Assembly (NCBI GenBank): GCA_951802425.1
Contig: OX637803.1
Location: 744,001 to 808,000, forward strand
Length of the DNA stretch: 64,000 nt
From: Clavaria fumosa
Taxonomy: Eukaryota; Basidiomycota; Agaricomycetes; Agaricales; Clavariaceae
Direction: 5' to 3'
Made by a program: the position numbers and the translations under genes. Below are positions 1 to 10,263 of the stretch, piece after piece (position 1 is the first letter of the stretch; the number at the start of each line of letters is the position of its first letter). The notes under the pieces were generated by a model that saw only the letters and a program-made list of their open reading frames with translations, had not been told where the DNA came from and made no database searches.

Positions 1-2
1 AG

Positions 3-1189
3 GCGCAGTTTTTGAGAGAGTACAAGTTGGTCGTCGTGGGCGGTGGTGGTAAACCTTGTCTTCCCTTTCTTGCCCCTTCTGCATCGCTGAGCATTACACG
101 CGCTTTTTTTTTTTGGTTTTGACCCCCCCGCTCACCAATTTGCAAAACATTCCCTCCAACCCCATACATGCGTACACACACACTCGGATGCAAACGCGTG
201 CAGCGGTCGGAAAGTCCGCGCTCACGATCCAATTCGTGCAAAACACCTTCGAGTCCGAGTGGAATCCAACGATAGAAGGTAACGCGCGTGTTTTCTAATC
301 TCTTGTTCGGGCTGTTGTTGACTTTCCACCCCTTGCCCAGACTCTTATCGAAAACAATGTCTCATTGACAACGAGCTGGTGTGTCTCGACGTGCTCGACA
401 CGGCCGGGCAAGAGGAATACAAGTGATTCTCAACGCTGCATCTTTTTTAAAAACATCTCATTGACGATATACATATTTTCCTTTCCCCAGAGCGATGCGA
501 GAACAATACATGCGTCATGGCGAAGGCTTTATACTTGTATACTCCATCACGGACTTGGAGTCCTTCCGGGAGGTCCTCGAGTTCCAGCAGCAGATTGCGC
601 GCGTCAAAGACATGGACTTCTACCCCGCCGTCCTCGTCGGGAATAAATCCGACCTCGAGTACGAGCGGCAGGTCAGCCCCAGCGGTAAGGTTTCCCCACA
701 TTTTCTCCCGGCTTCTTTTGTGGTGACCGTGTCGGCCCCGGGTGCAATGTCTAGAGGGCCGCGACCTGGCACAGCGGTTTGGGTTCTCGTTCCTGGAGAC
801 GTCTGCCCGGCTGCGCATCAACGTCGACGAGACATTCGTCGAAATTGTACGCGAGATCAAGAGGCACAATAAGGTACGTGTGTGTGTTGCGTGCGTGTGT
901 GTGTATGTGTGCAGTGTTTCCCGAACTTTCTTAACAAGCCGCCACCTCCTTTTTTTTTTTTTCTTTTCTTGTTACTTATTACCCCTTGTGTGCTTGCAAT
1001 GATCGTCTTGATGGATGCTGATGGATTTCCGTGATTGCCCCCACTCAGGTCCGGCAGGAACAGAACACGGGAGGGAAACCGTCGCGGAAAGGCTCACTCA
1101 TGGGCTCTCCGCATCACGTCCCCATGATGGACACGCAGACGGAGGGGGGCCATCACGACGGCTGCTGTTCGAGATGCGTTCTGGCTTGA
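3..1189 (+). CDS. Divergent Ras-family small GTPase, upstream tandem copy (5' end outside window)
   Basis: Membrane-anchored GTP-binding switch protein of the Ras family. Exons read 3-48, 204-278, 341-422, 491-684, 755-873 and 1049-1189; bases 1-2 are the AG acceptor, and the start codon lies in a short exon left of the window. The visible part begins [14 protein letters not shown]. Switch II (DTAGQEEY), NKSD and ETSA guanine-binding motifs are present, and the protein ends CCSRCVLA, a CAAX prenylation box (CVLA) with upstream cysteines that could be palmitoylated. Odd points: the residue equivalent to Gly13 is Ala (GGGAVGKS), because the phase-1 junction g|cg makes GCG. Switch I reads [10 protein letters not shown], so Tyr32 is Trp and Asp33 is Asn, and the residue after EEY is Lys. 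Intron positions and phases match the downstream copy exactly, so this is a duplicated, diverging paralogue. Whether it cycles GTP normally cannot be told from sequence. Confidence 0.9.
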
Positions 1190-1995
1190 TTTTCGTGATT
1201 TTCGGATTGGTTTTTTTTTTTTTCTTTCTTCTTCTCTTTGTTTCTCATTTTTCTTCTCATTTTCATCTTGGACGGATTCTGATTGGGGGGGTATTCCCAT
1301 GCGACTAACAAACGAGAAGAGGGTGTGCGTGTGTGTGTGTGTTTTTTTTTTCCTTCCCCCTTAAGTCTCGGTTCCCTGCTGTAGAAAATGGGGGTGCCTG
1401 TACTCTCATATTCCCTCTCATCCCCCGACCCTTTATTAGACGTTGACGTCGTCCGTGAGATCGGCTGATGCTCGTTTCGCTAGGATTATTGGTTGCTGTG
1501 CTGATGATACTGGATGATGAGATGGGAAATGTACACCAAACCACATGCTTATAATGGATTTTGTGTGTCAGACCAAATGCCAGAGAGACCAGCAGACCAC
1601 GTCGTCGATGGGTTAACCGGTTAACGACGAAACACGGGAAATTTTTATTGCGCTGTAACAGGCTTCTAGTCTTTCTTAGAGAGAACTGTGTGTGAACAGA
1701 GCAGCGCTACTTTTTTACTATATTGCAACGGTTCTGATGCGTTGTAGACCCGGAATTCTCCCCCCCCTTTTTTGCTGTATTGGTCACCACCGCTCTGCCC
1801 CGCCGCAGCCGCGCCATCTCATCTTCCCCATCACTCCCTCAAACAGCTTACTCCAATTAATTATCCCACATCTCCTCCCCCCACATCCCGCTTCGCCATC
1901 TTTTTTTACACGTCGTCTTTCCTTCCTTTTTTTCTCTTCTTCCCAAGCCAACAATCCCAAAAAAACAACAAAAAAAACAACTGTAGCACATCGTC
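1190..1995 (+). promoter_or_regulatory. Intergenic region and pyrimidine-rich promoter of the second Ras gene
   Basis: No gene is visible. Positions 1612-1625 are a perfect 14-bp palindrome (GTTAACCGGTTAAC). From about 1757 to 1945 the top strand is strongly CT-rich, followed by an A-rich stretch (about 1950-1982) just before the start codon at 1996. CT-rich promoters of this kind are common in fungal housekeeping genes. No TATA box was recognised. Confidence 0.45.
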
Positions 1996-3094
1996 ATGTC
2001 AAGGGTGCGTTTCACCGCTTGGCGTCGCTTTTTCGGCGTTCATCTTTGACCCGTGGGGTGGGGTTTTACTTTGTGCAGGCCCAATTCCTGAGGGAATACA
2101 AGCTCGTCGTCGTCGGCGGTGGTGGTCAGTCAAGCCTCTCTCTCCTTCAACTCGCCGTTATGACCCGCTGACTGCTCCCGCCACTTTCCATCCCCTCACA
2201 ACAGGCGTCGGCAAATCAGCCCTGACCATCCAATTCATCCAAAGCCATTTCGTCCTGGAGTACGACCCCACCATCGAAGGTGCCCTTCTTCTTCTACCGT
2301 CTATTGTTCGTTCGCTGCAGCGAAGCTCATTTCCTCGTTCGTTGTGGTTGCCGGTTGGCGCGCGCTCTGGCAGACTCATATCGGAAGCAATGTGTCATAG
2401 ACGACGAGGTAGCCCTGCTGGACGTCCTCGACACCGCCGGGCAGGAGGAATACGGGTCAGTCCATCGTCACTCTTCTGTCCAGCATCCTTTCTCAACTGT
2501 ACTGCTTTTTGCTCCTACTAGCGCTATGCGTGAACAATACATGCGCTCAGGCGAGGGCTTCCTCCTCGTCTACTCCATCACCTCCCGCAACTCCTTCGAG
2601 GAAATCAGCACCTTCCACCAGCAAATCCTCCGCGTCAAGGACCAAGACTCGTTCCCCGTCATCGTCGTCGCGAACAAGTGTGACCTCGAGTACGAGCGGC
2701 AAGTGGGCATGAACGGTGCGTTGGCGGCACGTTTGTCGGTTTCCTTTCTCGTGTCAGGCTAAATGGGGAAAAAAAAAAACAACCCCCGGTGTGATGTAGA
2801 GGGCCGCGACCTCGCCAAACACTTTGGCTGCAAGTTCATCGAGACATCCGCCAAGCAGCGCATCAACGTCGACGAAGCGTTCTACAACCTCGTACGTGAG
2901 ATCAGAAAATACAATAAGGTGTGTCTCCTCTCGTTCGCTTCCCGCGTCCCGCGCACTCGCTCACGACCCGTCCTGCTTCCCAGGAACAAACCCGGTCGCC
3001 GCTGCAATCGGGCTCCGTACCCAGTCCCAAAGATGTGCTCGGCGACGGACACGGAAGCTGCTGTGGCAGCTGGGGGGGCTGCGTTATCGCGTGA
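1996..3094 (+). CDS. RAS1: Canonical Ras GTPase (RAS1-type)
   Basis: Small GTPase controlling morphogenesis, mating and cAMP/MAPK signalling in fungi. Exons: 1996-2004 (only 9 nt, coding MSR), 2079-2124, 2205-2279, 2374-2455, 2522-2715, 2800-2918 and 2984-3094. They sum to 636 nt, or 211 residues. The P-loop is the normal GGGGVGKS, the effector loop is EYDPTIEDSYRKQ, switch II is DTAGQEEYG, and the guanine motifs are NKCD and ETSA. The tail has CC and ends CVIA, a CAAX box. The start is fixed by MSR joining in frame to AQFLREYK, as in basidiomycete Ras1 proteins. It follows the divergent copy in the same orientation about 0.8 kb downstream. It is the likely functional orthologue of Cryptococcus RAS1; the symbol is given by similarity of memory, not by alignment. 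Confidence 0.95.
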
Positions 3095-3755
3095 CCGGTC
3101 TTTTTTTGCATCAGTTCCTTTCGTAGGTCCGAATATAGTTTTGTCCCTTTTTTTTTTCCCCTTCTCATTTTATGATGTTCTCGCATATTTATCCACTCCC
3201 TCTACCCCCCACCTTCCCTCATCGTCGCGTTTAGCATCCTCTCTAGGGGGCGCGTCTCTTGCGTCCTCCCTCCACCGTGTGTTAGCGTTTTCCGCGCCCT
3301 TTCTTCTCTCGGCACAGTACACAATACACAAGGGCTCACTTCTGTCGTGCTCCTACCGCTGGAACTTTTCTTTCTCCCCCTTCGATTTTGTAAACATCGC
3401 TCGTATGGTCTCCTGTATCATACTATCTTTATGTCCCTTTTATACCTTCTGCGAGAGATGATACAAAGAAAACCGCCGTCACCCTCTTTGGCTTGATCTC
3501 CCCTCGACCACCAGGCACGAGCCGTGATCGACAATTGAGAGAGCTCTTCGCATGAGACTTGATTGCAAAACTCCAATGAGATTCGTCCCGCTTCGCGTAG
3601 TCGGGGGGCTTGCCCGCCGTGGTATCCGCTGCGCGACTCTGTCCCTTGGCACAAGCAGGCAACCCCAAGCGTGGGACAGCCGCGCAGCAATGCATTTTTC
3701 CTTCCCCTCCACACACTCTCGTCTCGCCTTCGTCTCTCCCCCTCCTCCACGAGGC
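3095..3755. other. Convergent intergenic region between Ras and CIA30 genes
   Basis: No gene recognised. It holds the 3' ends of two convergent transcription units. The long minus-strand ORF overlapping this region and the CIA30 gene is a shadow frame with no family signature. Confidence 0.4.
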
Positions 3756-4704
3756 TCAAGGAATGGCCGCCGGCCCAGGCTCGTTGACGGCGCGTATGGA
3801 GTCGAGCCAAAGCTCGTAGCGGCCCTCGAACCCGGCGTTGCCGCCGAGGAACGACACGCCCACCGTGCGCAGCCGGTCGCGGTACATCTTCACGCGCGTC
3901 GCCGACGCGACCACCTCGCCCGCGCTCGTCAGCACGAAGTTGTCGAATGGGATCTGAGTGCGTTTTCGTCAGCGAGTGAGCAGGGGCCGTCAACGGACGG
4001 GACTGGAGTAAAATAAAAAAAAGTGGGGACTTGCGTAGACGTCCTCCCACTCGCCGTCCTCCCGGTTGAGGAAGAGCCGGTGCTGCCACACGTCGGCGGC
4101 GGCGATCGGGCTGTCGGTCGTCAGATTCACAAAGTACGAGTGGCGCGAGCGCGGGTCCCCGCCGAGTCGCACGCGCAGCGCGAGGTACTCGTGCAACGAG
4201 CAGTCCTCGTACAGCTCGCCGAAGAGCGTAGGACGATGCTGTGGTCCGGCCACACGGAGTGGTAAGCCAAAGGCCCAGGGAGAACAAGAAAAACGGAGGA
4301 ACGGCGCGCCGCGCACCTTGCTGCGAAACCCGGCGTAGCCCGCCCTGATGCGCCCGCGCAGCTCGGGGCGCACGTCGAGGCGCATGTCGCCCCAGAAGCG
4401 CGCCGTCGCGGCGCGCCCGATCTTCGCGCTGTGCGGGCCGGCGTCGAGCTCCAGGTGCGTGGTCGAGAAGCAGCCGATGTCGGCGTCGCACCCGAGCGCG
4501 AGCTCGTCGATGTCCGACTGGGCGTTGAAGGCGAACAGCGTGCGCGGAGAGAGGTCGGGCGGGTCCGCGCCTGACATGCGTAGCACTGTGGGGACGCTGT
4601 GAGGATGCAGGTCAAGGATTTGGGTGATGTAGAGTTGTACTGTTGTATGCGTTTTCGCGGATGACTTTGGATGTTCTGCTGAGCAACAGGGCCCACTTCG
4701 ACAT
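3756..4704 (-). CDS. CIA30: Complex I intermediate-associated protein 30 (CIA30/NDUFAF1)
   Basis: Mitochondrial assembly factor for the membrane arm of respiratory complex I. Exons on the minus strand: 4704-4641, 4585-4317, 4238-4035 and 3953-3756. They sum to 735 nt, giving 244 residues starting MSKWALLLSRTSKVI and ending near EPGPAAIP. CIA30 hallmarks are visible: LGCDADIG, ARFWGDMRLDV, GYAGFRSK, the strand SRHSYFVNLTTDSP, WQHRLF, and WEDVYIPFDNFVLT across the last junction. The length fits the 230-290 residue family. The third intron begins GCAAGT instead of GT (positions 4034-4029), the classic GC-AG donor; the alternative, reading through, meets no family sequence. It lies convergent with RAS1 and about 200 bp from the end of the receptor gene on the same strand. 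Confidence 0.9.
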
Positions 4705-4904
4705 GGTTGAAGTGGCGGAGATGGTCCTCGTGACTGCTGGCTTGGGCTCAACTCAGTCACGCATTGGGAGGTTGGAGAAGCAGTCCTTCGTGCGCGTGTG
4801 TGATAAGGATATATACTAATACTACAAAAGATGGTGTAACGAGTGCCGTGTCCAGCGCCACAATCAAGTTGGACGATTTTATAAAATGAGTAATTTTGGC
4901 ACGG

Positions 4905-7133
4905 TTACGGGCGTCGTGGGGATCGAGACCGGGTTAACCGACTCGAACGGATGGACGACACGCTCAGCGTCCGCGAGTAACGACCCGGTGTTCCCACCGG
5001 CGCCGACGCAGGTGGGCTCGTCAGGTCATGCTCCTCAAAGTCACTGGGCACCAGCACAGGCCATTCCATCGGCGAGTCCAGATCCTCGTCGGACGACTGC
5101 GATCGCCCAGGCCGGGACGACGGCCGGTCAAGGTCAAGGAAGGGCGGGGGCGGGGTGAACGCTCCCCGTTGGTTCTCTAACGTCGGGCGTCGGGAAACGT
5201 TAGAGCGGTTGCGGCGGGGCGGGGCAGGGAGGCCCAACGGCGGTGGTCCGTCCTCGAAGGTCTCAGAGCGCAACAGCCGCCGTCCGTCGATACGGTGCAC
5301 GCTGCCCCGCGCGTCGCGGCTCACCACGGCGGGCTCAGGCACAGGCACGGAGATAGCGAGTTCGCGGTTGAGCTGCATCACGGGAGTGATGAGCCGGCCC
5401 ACAGTGGGGCCGGCATCAGACGACGGGCTTTCGCTTCGGCTGGCAGCAAGGTGCGCTTGCTTGGTAACGACCTGCTGGCGTATAGAGGCGCTGCTTGAAC
5501 TGGATGTGGACCTATGGTGGGGGAGCTCCTTCGGCGGTCCGTGCCGCGTAGAAGGGAGACGGTTGAGGTCAGGAATGGCTGGGAACGGTTTCCGGAGAAC
5601 GGGCGATATAGTTGGAGGAGGCGGTGTGATGCTGCCTGGATTGAGCTTTTCTCTGCTGTCGACAAGTCGTCGGTCGGAGGACGCAAAGCTTTCTCGGTCC
5701 GCCAAGCGAGCTTTGGCAACGCTATGACGAGCCGCTTCCAGTATCCTGAACGTGTTGAAAAAGAGGGCGACATTGACGGCTCCTGTGTGGGATCAGTTAG
5801 ATTAGAGCTAGAAAGGCAGCGAAGAATTGTACCAGTCAGTAACCAGCAGACGTAGGCGAGAGCGTAGATCCCAGGTGACACTCTGTAGCCGTTAAGGTCT
5901 GCCATCAGAGTAATGGCATACGGAAGGATGAGTAAGACGTAGGCTGCAGAAAGGGAAAGTCAGATGCGCTGTGAAAATATGCTTCGTTGCAACAACGGAC
6001 CGAATGGCACCCTAAACAGGCACTTAGAACAGAAGTTTCACGAGATATGATGTGCTGGAGACGTACCAAACTATGCACCCTGCAATGGCAGCAACGAAGC
6101 GCTGATACTCCTCTTCAGTGCCTATGCGACCGTTCCATCTTTCTTTCCGTCCGAGGCTGAGCTTGACTCCGCCATTCAGCACTAAAGTGCCGCGCATGAC
6201 TAAGAACATGATAGCAGAGATAACAGCGGATACAAAAGATCCGATAAAAATCTAGCATTGAGAAAATAAGTGCCTGTCCTCGTTCGCTTCAGTATGCAAA
6301 TGGACAACTTACGGGTAGTATATGGTAGAGGAACTGCGCTAGAGCAAACTGACGCTGAACGCCGCATGTCAGATTTGAGATCCCATACTCTTTGGTCCCC
6401 CCATTATTGCTTGCAAGGGGTGTCATGGCTGCAAAAACGGAAGCCAAAAAGTTAGTGATGCGTGTAAATAGCGATAAATTGACTCGAAATGCACCTATTA
6501 CGATGGCTAAGCCCCAACCGAATATTAACGAGATCACACCAACCGCGAAGTTCTTCCATCGCAGAACAAAGGAACTGAAAGTATGGAGCGCAAGCGCTGC
6601 TGTGAAATATGCAGAGCCGACGTTCGAGATCTGATGTAAAACGCCTAAAAAGACAAAATGAGCAAGCTTGGCGAGATAAAGCGTGTATTTCCTTACCTTG
6701 CGCTGTACACAAAAGTCCTACAATGAGAGGCCGAGCGTCAGCCTGCCTTCATGACAAGTATGAGCATTAAAATTCGGACCTTCTTCTATCCCCCGTTTGA
6801 CCGCCCATTCTATCTCGAGCAGGCCCACAATACCACCGATGATGTTGCAGCCGAGTAGACAAAGCGCATAGTATCCAAGCTGCGTGCGAAAAAACAGCGG
6901 CATCCGCGACCGTTCATAGCTCTCGCGGAAGAAGACACTCCTGAGGGCTATAAATATGGCGCGAAATGGAATCACGAGCAAAGCTGAGGTTGATAGAATG
7001 GCGAAAACAATGATTGTCTTTGGAAGGAGGACGTGGGTGCTATAAGAATCACTAGAGAGGCGAAAAATGGGTAAAAACTTACAACGATGCCTGAGAACTG
7101 ACCACCCTGGAAAGCTTGAAAACGACCGGACAT
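4905..7133 (-). CDS. Seven-transmembrane receptor, Git3/cAMP-receptor-like GPCR
   Basis: Predicted plasma-membrane G-protein-coupled receptor. Exons: 7133-7083, 7017-6780, 6717-6697, 6644-6495, 6428-6313, 6251-6067, 6011-6001, 5943-5833 and 5782-4905. They sum to 1761 nt, or 586 residues. Seven hydrophobic segments occur in the first about 330 residues. The CTAQGVLHQ...ALALHTF stretch is the TM3 pattern of Git3-type fungal receptors, YGISNLTCGV is a Cys-bearing extracellular loop, and WVPFAYVLLILPYAI is the TM6 proline motif. The second half is a long, Pro/Ser/Arg-rich cytoplasmic tail with likely phosphosites (RSRSPRRP end). Exon 7 is only 11 nt but is required to join W-V-P-F-A in frame. 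An intron at 6494-6429 was chosen because of its CTAAC branch site and TTTTTGCAG acceptor; reading through it also stays open. The ligand is unknown. Confidence 0.78.
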
Positions 7134-7556
7134 GATAGAGATGTACACCCGCTCCGTGCAAAGAATAAATTTTTGAAAATGGCTGGACTAGGCAGCGCTA
7201 AGTGATGTAGAGAGCAGCACCAGAGACGTGAATTTCCGGCGCCTCTGGCGTTCGTCAACGAAGCTCCGAAATAAGAAGAATGGAACCCGTCCTAGCACAG
7301 GAGAAGATGAAGAAAGGGGAAGAAGGGGAAGTCAAATGACTGCCACGAAGGCCAACTCAAGAGCAACTGGAGGGGGCCAAGCGTGAGTTTCAGCACCTTC
7401 ACTTGAATGCATTGTCATGGAGATACGCATGATTGATATGTATCGGTTTCAGGAAAGCCCTTTGGAGACAGATCAAGTGAGCACACAAAAGATTTCTTGT
7501 GTCATCAGCGCTGCGTGTTTGCATCAACTCTCATGAGATTGGAATATCAGTATCGA
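7134..7556. other. Intergenic spacer
   Basis: It holds the promoter side of the receptor gene and the 3' flank of the polymerase eta gene. No ORF, RNA gene or repeat was recognised. Confidence 0.4.
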
Positions 7557-10065
7557 TCAGTCACGTGATCGTACAAGATACCGAGTAATGTCCCCTGAAG
7601 CCTTTGGCTTTTTGCTCTTTCGAACGGAAGGTTGGAGTATCTGCGAGTTGGAAGGAGTGATCTTGACCATGTCTTGCGCAAAGTGAAAGTCTGCATGCTC
7701 TACTCGCAGTCTATCCAGTGCTTTCTTAGTTTCTTCTTCTGTGCGATCCTGACTTTCGGCGGTGTTGATGATGGATGATGCCGGGAGTGATAAACGCTTT
7801 CCACAGCGCAAACAGGTGAATGAGTGTTCATCATCATCTGGGCCCGCATGTCGGTCATGATTTCTGCCCGCCGCAAATATCTCGCTATCCCGGTGAGGCG
7901 GTGTTTGGGGCTGGAAGTCATCATCATTGGCGTTTCTGGAACGCTTGGCATCTTTTAAAAATCCCTCAATGGACGTCTGCCCCTCCTCGCCGCTATCCAA
8001 ACCAGTGAATGCAAGCTGCACATTATTGATGTTCATGTTCTGGTCGTCGCTCGAGCCCACAAGTTCCTTCCAGAGGCGATCGCCGGCGGCCGATATCACA
8101 TCTACAGTGACCTCACTTTTGAAGGGGAACGGTGCCTGTTTTGAGCGCGATGCCTCGTAGCCTGCATTCATTAAAAAAAAGACAAAGTTTGTTTGCGGCA
8201 GACCAGCGCTGCGAGTCACACGCGGGCTGACCTCGGCGAATGTGCAAGACAAGAGTCTTGGGCCACAAAGCGGGATCCTCTGATCTCGCATTGTTGAGCC
8301 TCAGAGCAAGCTCGGCGGCAAGCACTCGAATCCAGTGGTGTCCCTCGCTGGCCTTCCTTATTGCTTGCGGGAGATTTTTTGAAGCCAACATGCTCTTGTT
8401 TAGGGCAGATTTTTCCTTCACTGCAGTTCCAAGTAAGCGGAGAGTATGCGAGGACTCAATCAGGCCCCACCTTCCGATCTATCAATGCCGCTATGCGTTG
8501 GATGCCAAGTCAAAAAAGGGCGTGGGCTGAGTCACTCGTAGTGACATCACCCACCGCAGTATCTCATACACCCATATCGCGTTTTCCCCAAATTTCTGCT
8601 GCATCTCTTCTGGGGGATGGACATACCGTCAAGTGTTGTTGCAGTATTATTTTGGAATAATGTACCTAATTTGATGGGGCTGTGTGGAGATGTCAAACAG
8701 TCATCATGAAAACAATAGTGAGACATACAGAAGATCCCCAACCGTTGACGCCTCGTATTCTTTAGCAATAGCTTCCCCAAGCTTGCCACCAAGAAAGCGG
8801 ATCTACTTCAAGATAAATTCATAGATCTATGATATGCAGTGCCGACTTGACCTTTTTGAATGGCATAGCAAAGAGGTAGCTGGGAATGCACGCATTCCGA
8901 AGTATTGACTGTGAATGAACTAAGTTAGCCGTGCCTAAACGGAGGAAAGCGAAAAACGTGCCTGTTGCATCGGTTTCTTGTATGAGGCGCTCAGCTTGGT
9001 CAAATTTAGTCAGTAAAGAGACCAAGTGGAGACGTCGAGCTCCACCTTTGCAAGGAATTTATTCCTCGCGATCCCCTACACATGTGAATTATTCACCTAG
9101 TGATTGCTATGAGGACGTACCGCAGAAGTGGTATACCCTAATCTCGTGTGGATTTCAGTTCTTGCCTTCGCCATCATCTCACCCGCTATCGAAAGTGCAA
9201 CATCATGCCACGTGGTCTCATGATCTGGGCTATCATCAGCCGTAGTGTCGTTAGTTTCAGCATCTGGATGTGCATCAGGTATAGGAGTTCCACAGCTCTC
9301 CCAAGATATAGATGGGGCAGGCGGAAGAGGACTATCAAGTCCGTTCGGCGCGTCCGGAGGTACTTGGGCTACATAAGGGTATCGCTCTAGAATTCTCGTG
9401 CGGACAGGACGGGTAAAGTCGATGAATGCCTCGTCAATCGAGGCTTTCTCTGATACAGAGACGCCTTAGATATTTCGAATGGAGGTGACGAGATATTATA
9501 CCAATTTCAGCACCAGGAAGCATCTCCTTGAACAGGGCATGAATTTTGGCGCTTTCTCGTCGATAATAGTCGAGGGAAACCTAGCAGTTGTCTCGAGAAG
9601 CGATGAAAGCTTAGATCAACGGGAACGTACCTTGTGCGTCTTGTTATCGACATTATCCCAGTATCCTGGTTCCTTCTCTCCTTCTTTGTAAGTCGCCACA
9701 TGCACAACTTGCAGGTGCGGGCAGCGCTTCTTTGCATCCTTCAACCTGTCCATCCTAGATATACCATAGGTTCTGGCGGGATAATTGACGGCGATGAGGC
9801 CATCCCATTGTAGCACCACAAGGGGAACATCCTTGTCAACTCCTAGGCGCACCATTTCACAAGCGGCATAGAAGGCGTCGCTGTCGCATAGGGCAATGAC
9901 GCGAAGAGGGTCGCGGACACCGAGAGAAGTGGAGAGGAGGTGTCGATATGTTAAGGTTTGGTGAAGATCTGACGCGTCGTTTTCTGTTGCCTTCGCCTTT
10001 CCTTTCTGCATTTCAATTATTATGTGATGCACCTCGAGGGCAGGAGATCTTACAGTCATTTGCAT
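7557..10065 (-). CDS. RAD30: DNA polymerase eta (Y-family translesion polymerase)
   Basis: Translesion DNA polymerase that copies past UV dimers in the nucleus. Exons: 10065-9631, 9580-9502, 9449-9121, 9075-9046, 8994-8962, 8908-8852, 8802-8729, 8679-8666, 8609-8555, 8490-8471, 8420-8232 and 8161-7557. They sum to 1920 nt, or 639 residues. Catalytic motifs seen: CDSDAFYAACE (metal-binding Asp), YPARTYGISR, SIDEAFID (second acidic pair), GIARNKFLAK, and FLGGKLGE of the thumb. Near the C-terminus, QTSIEGFL is a canonical PCNA-binding PIP box. It is followed by a UBZ3-like ubiquitin finger (CLRCGKRL...H...H, with HADFHFAQDM). The 14-nt exon 8 supplies PIKL between GDLL and EEMQ. The intron after exon 5 starts GCACGT (GC-AG). 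The N-terminal residues are uncertain: an alternative start is at 10011, or a 48-nt intron may follow MQMT. Confidence 0.88.
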
Positions 10066-10263
10066 AGCTTGACGCCCTCTTATCGTTGCACAAAGGCAAA
10101 TAGCACGTCGACAATGTTAAATTCAAAGAAGAGTACAAATCGATAGGGGCATGTCTCGTGACTGGGAGATGACCGAGCGGAACGAGCTCGAGATGTAGCC
10201 TCTACCCACGGTTTTCTGATTTTCTGTGCCCTCCTCCTCTCCCTTGGTTGCGTTTACCGGTGG
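10066..10263. promoter_or_regulatory. Upstream region of polymerase eta gene
   Basis: About 200 bp upstream of the polymerase eta start codon up to the boundary of the duplicated zinc-finger block. No specific element was recognised. Confidence 0.3.

Noticed and set aside
3418..4491. A 357-codon minus-strand Arg/Ala-rich ORF
   Set aside because: It overlaps the CIA30 exons in another frame; the CIA30 frame has clear family motifs and proper introns, this one has none.
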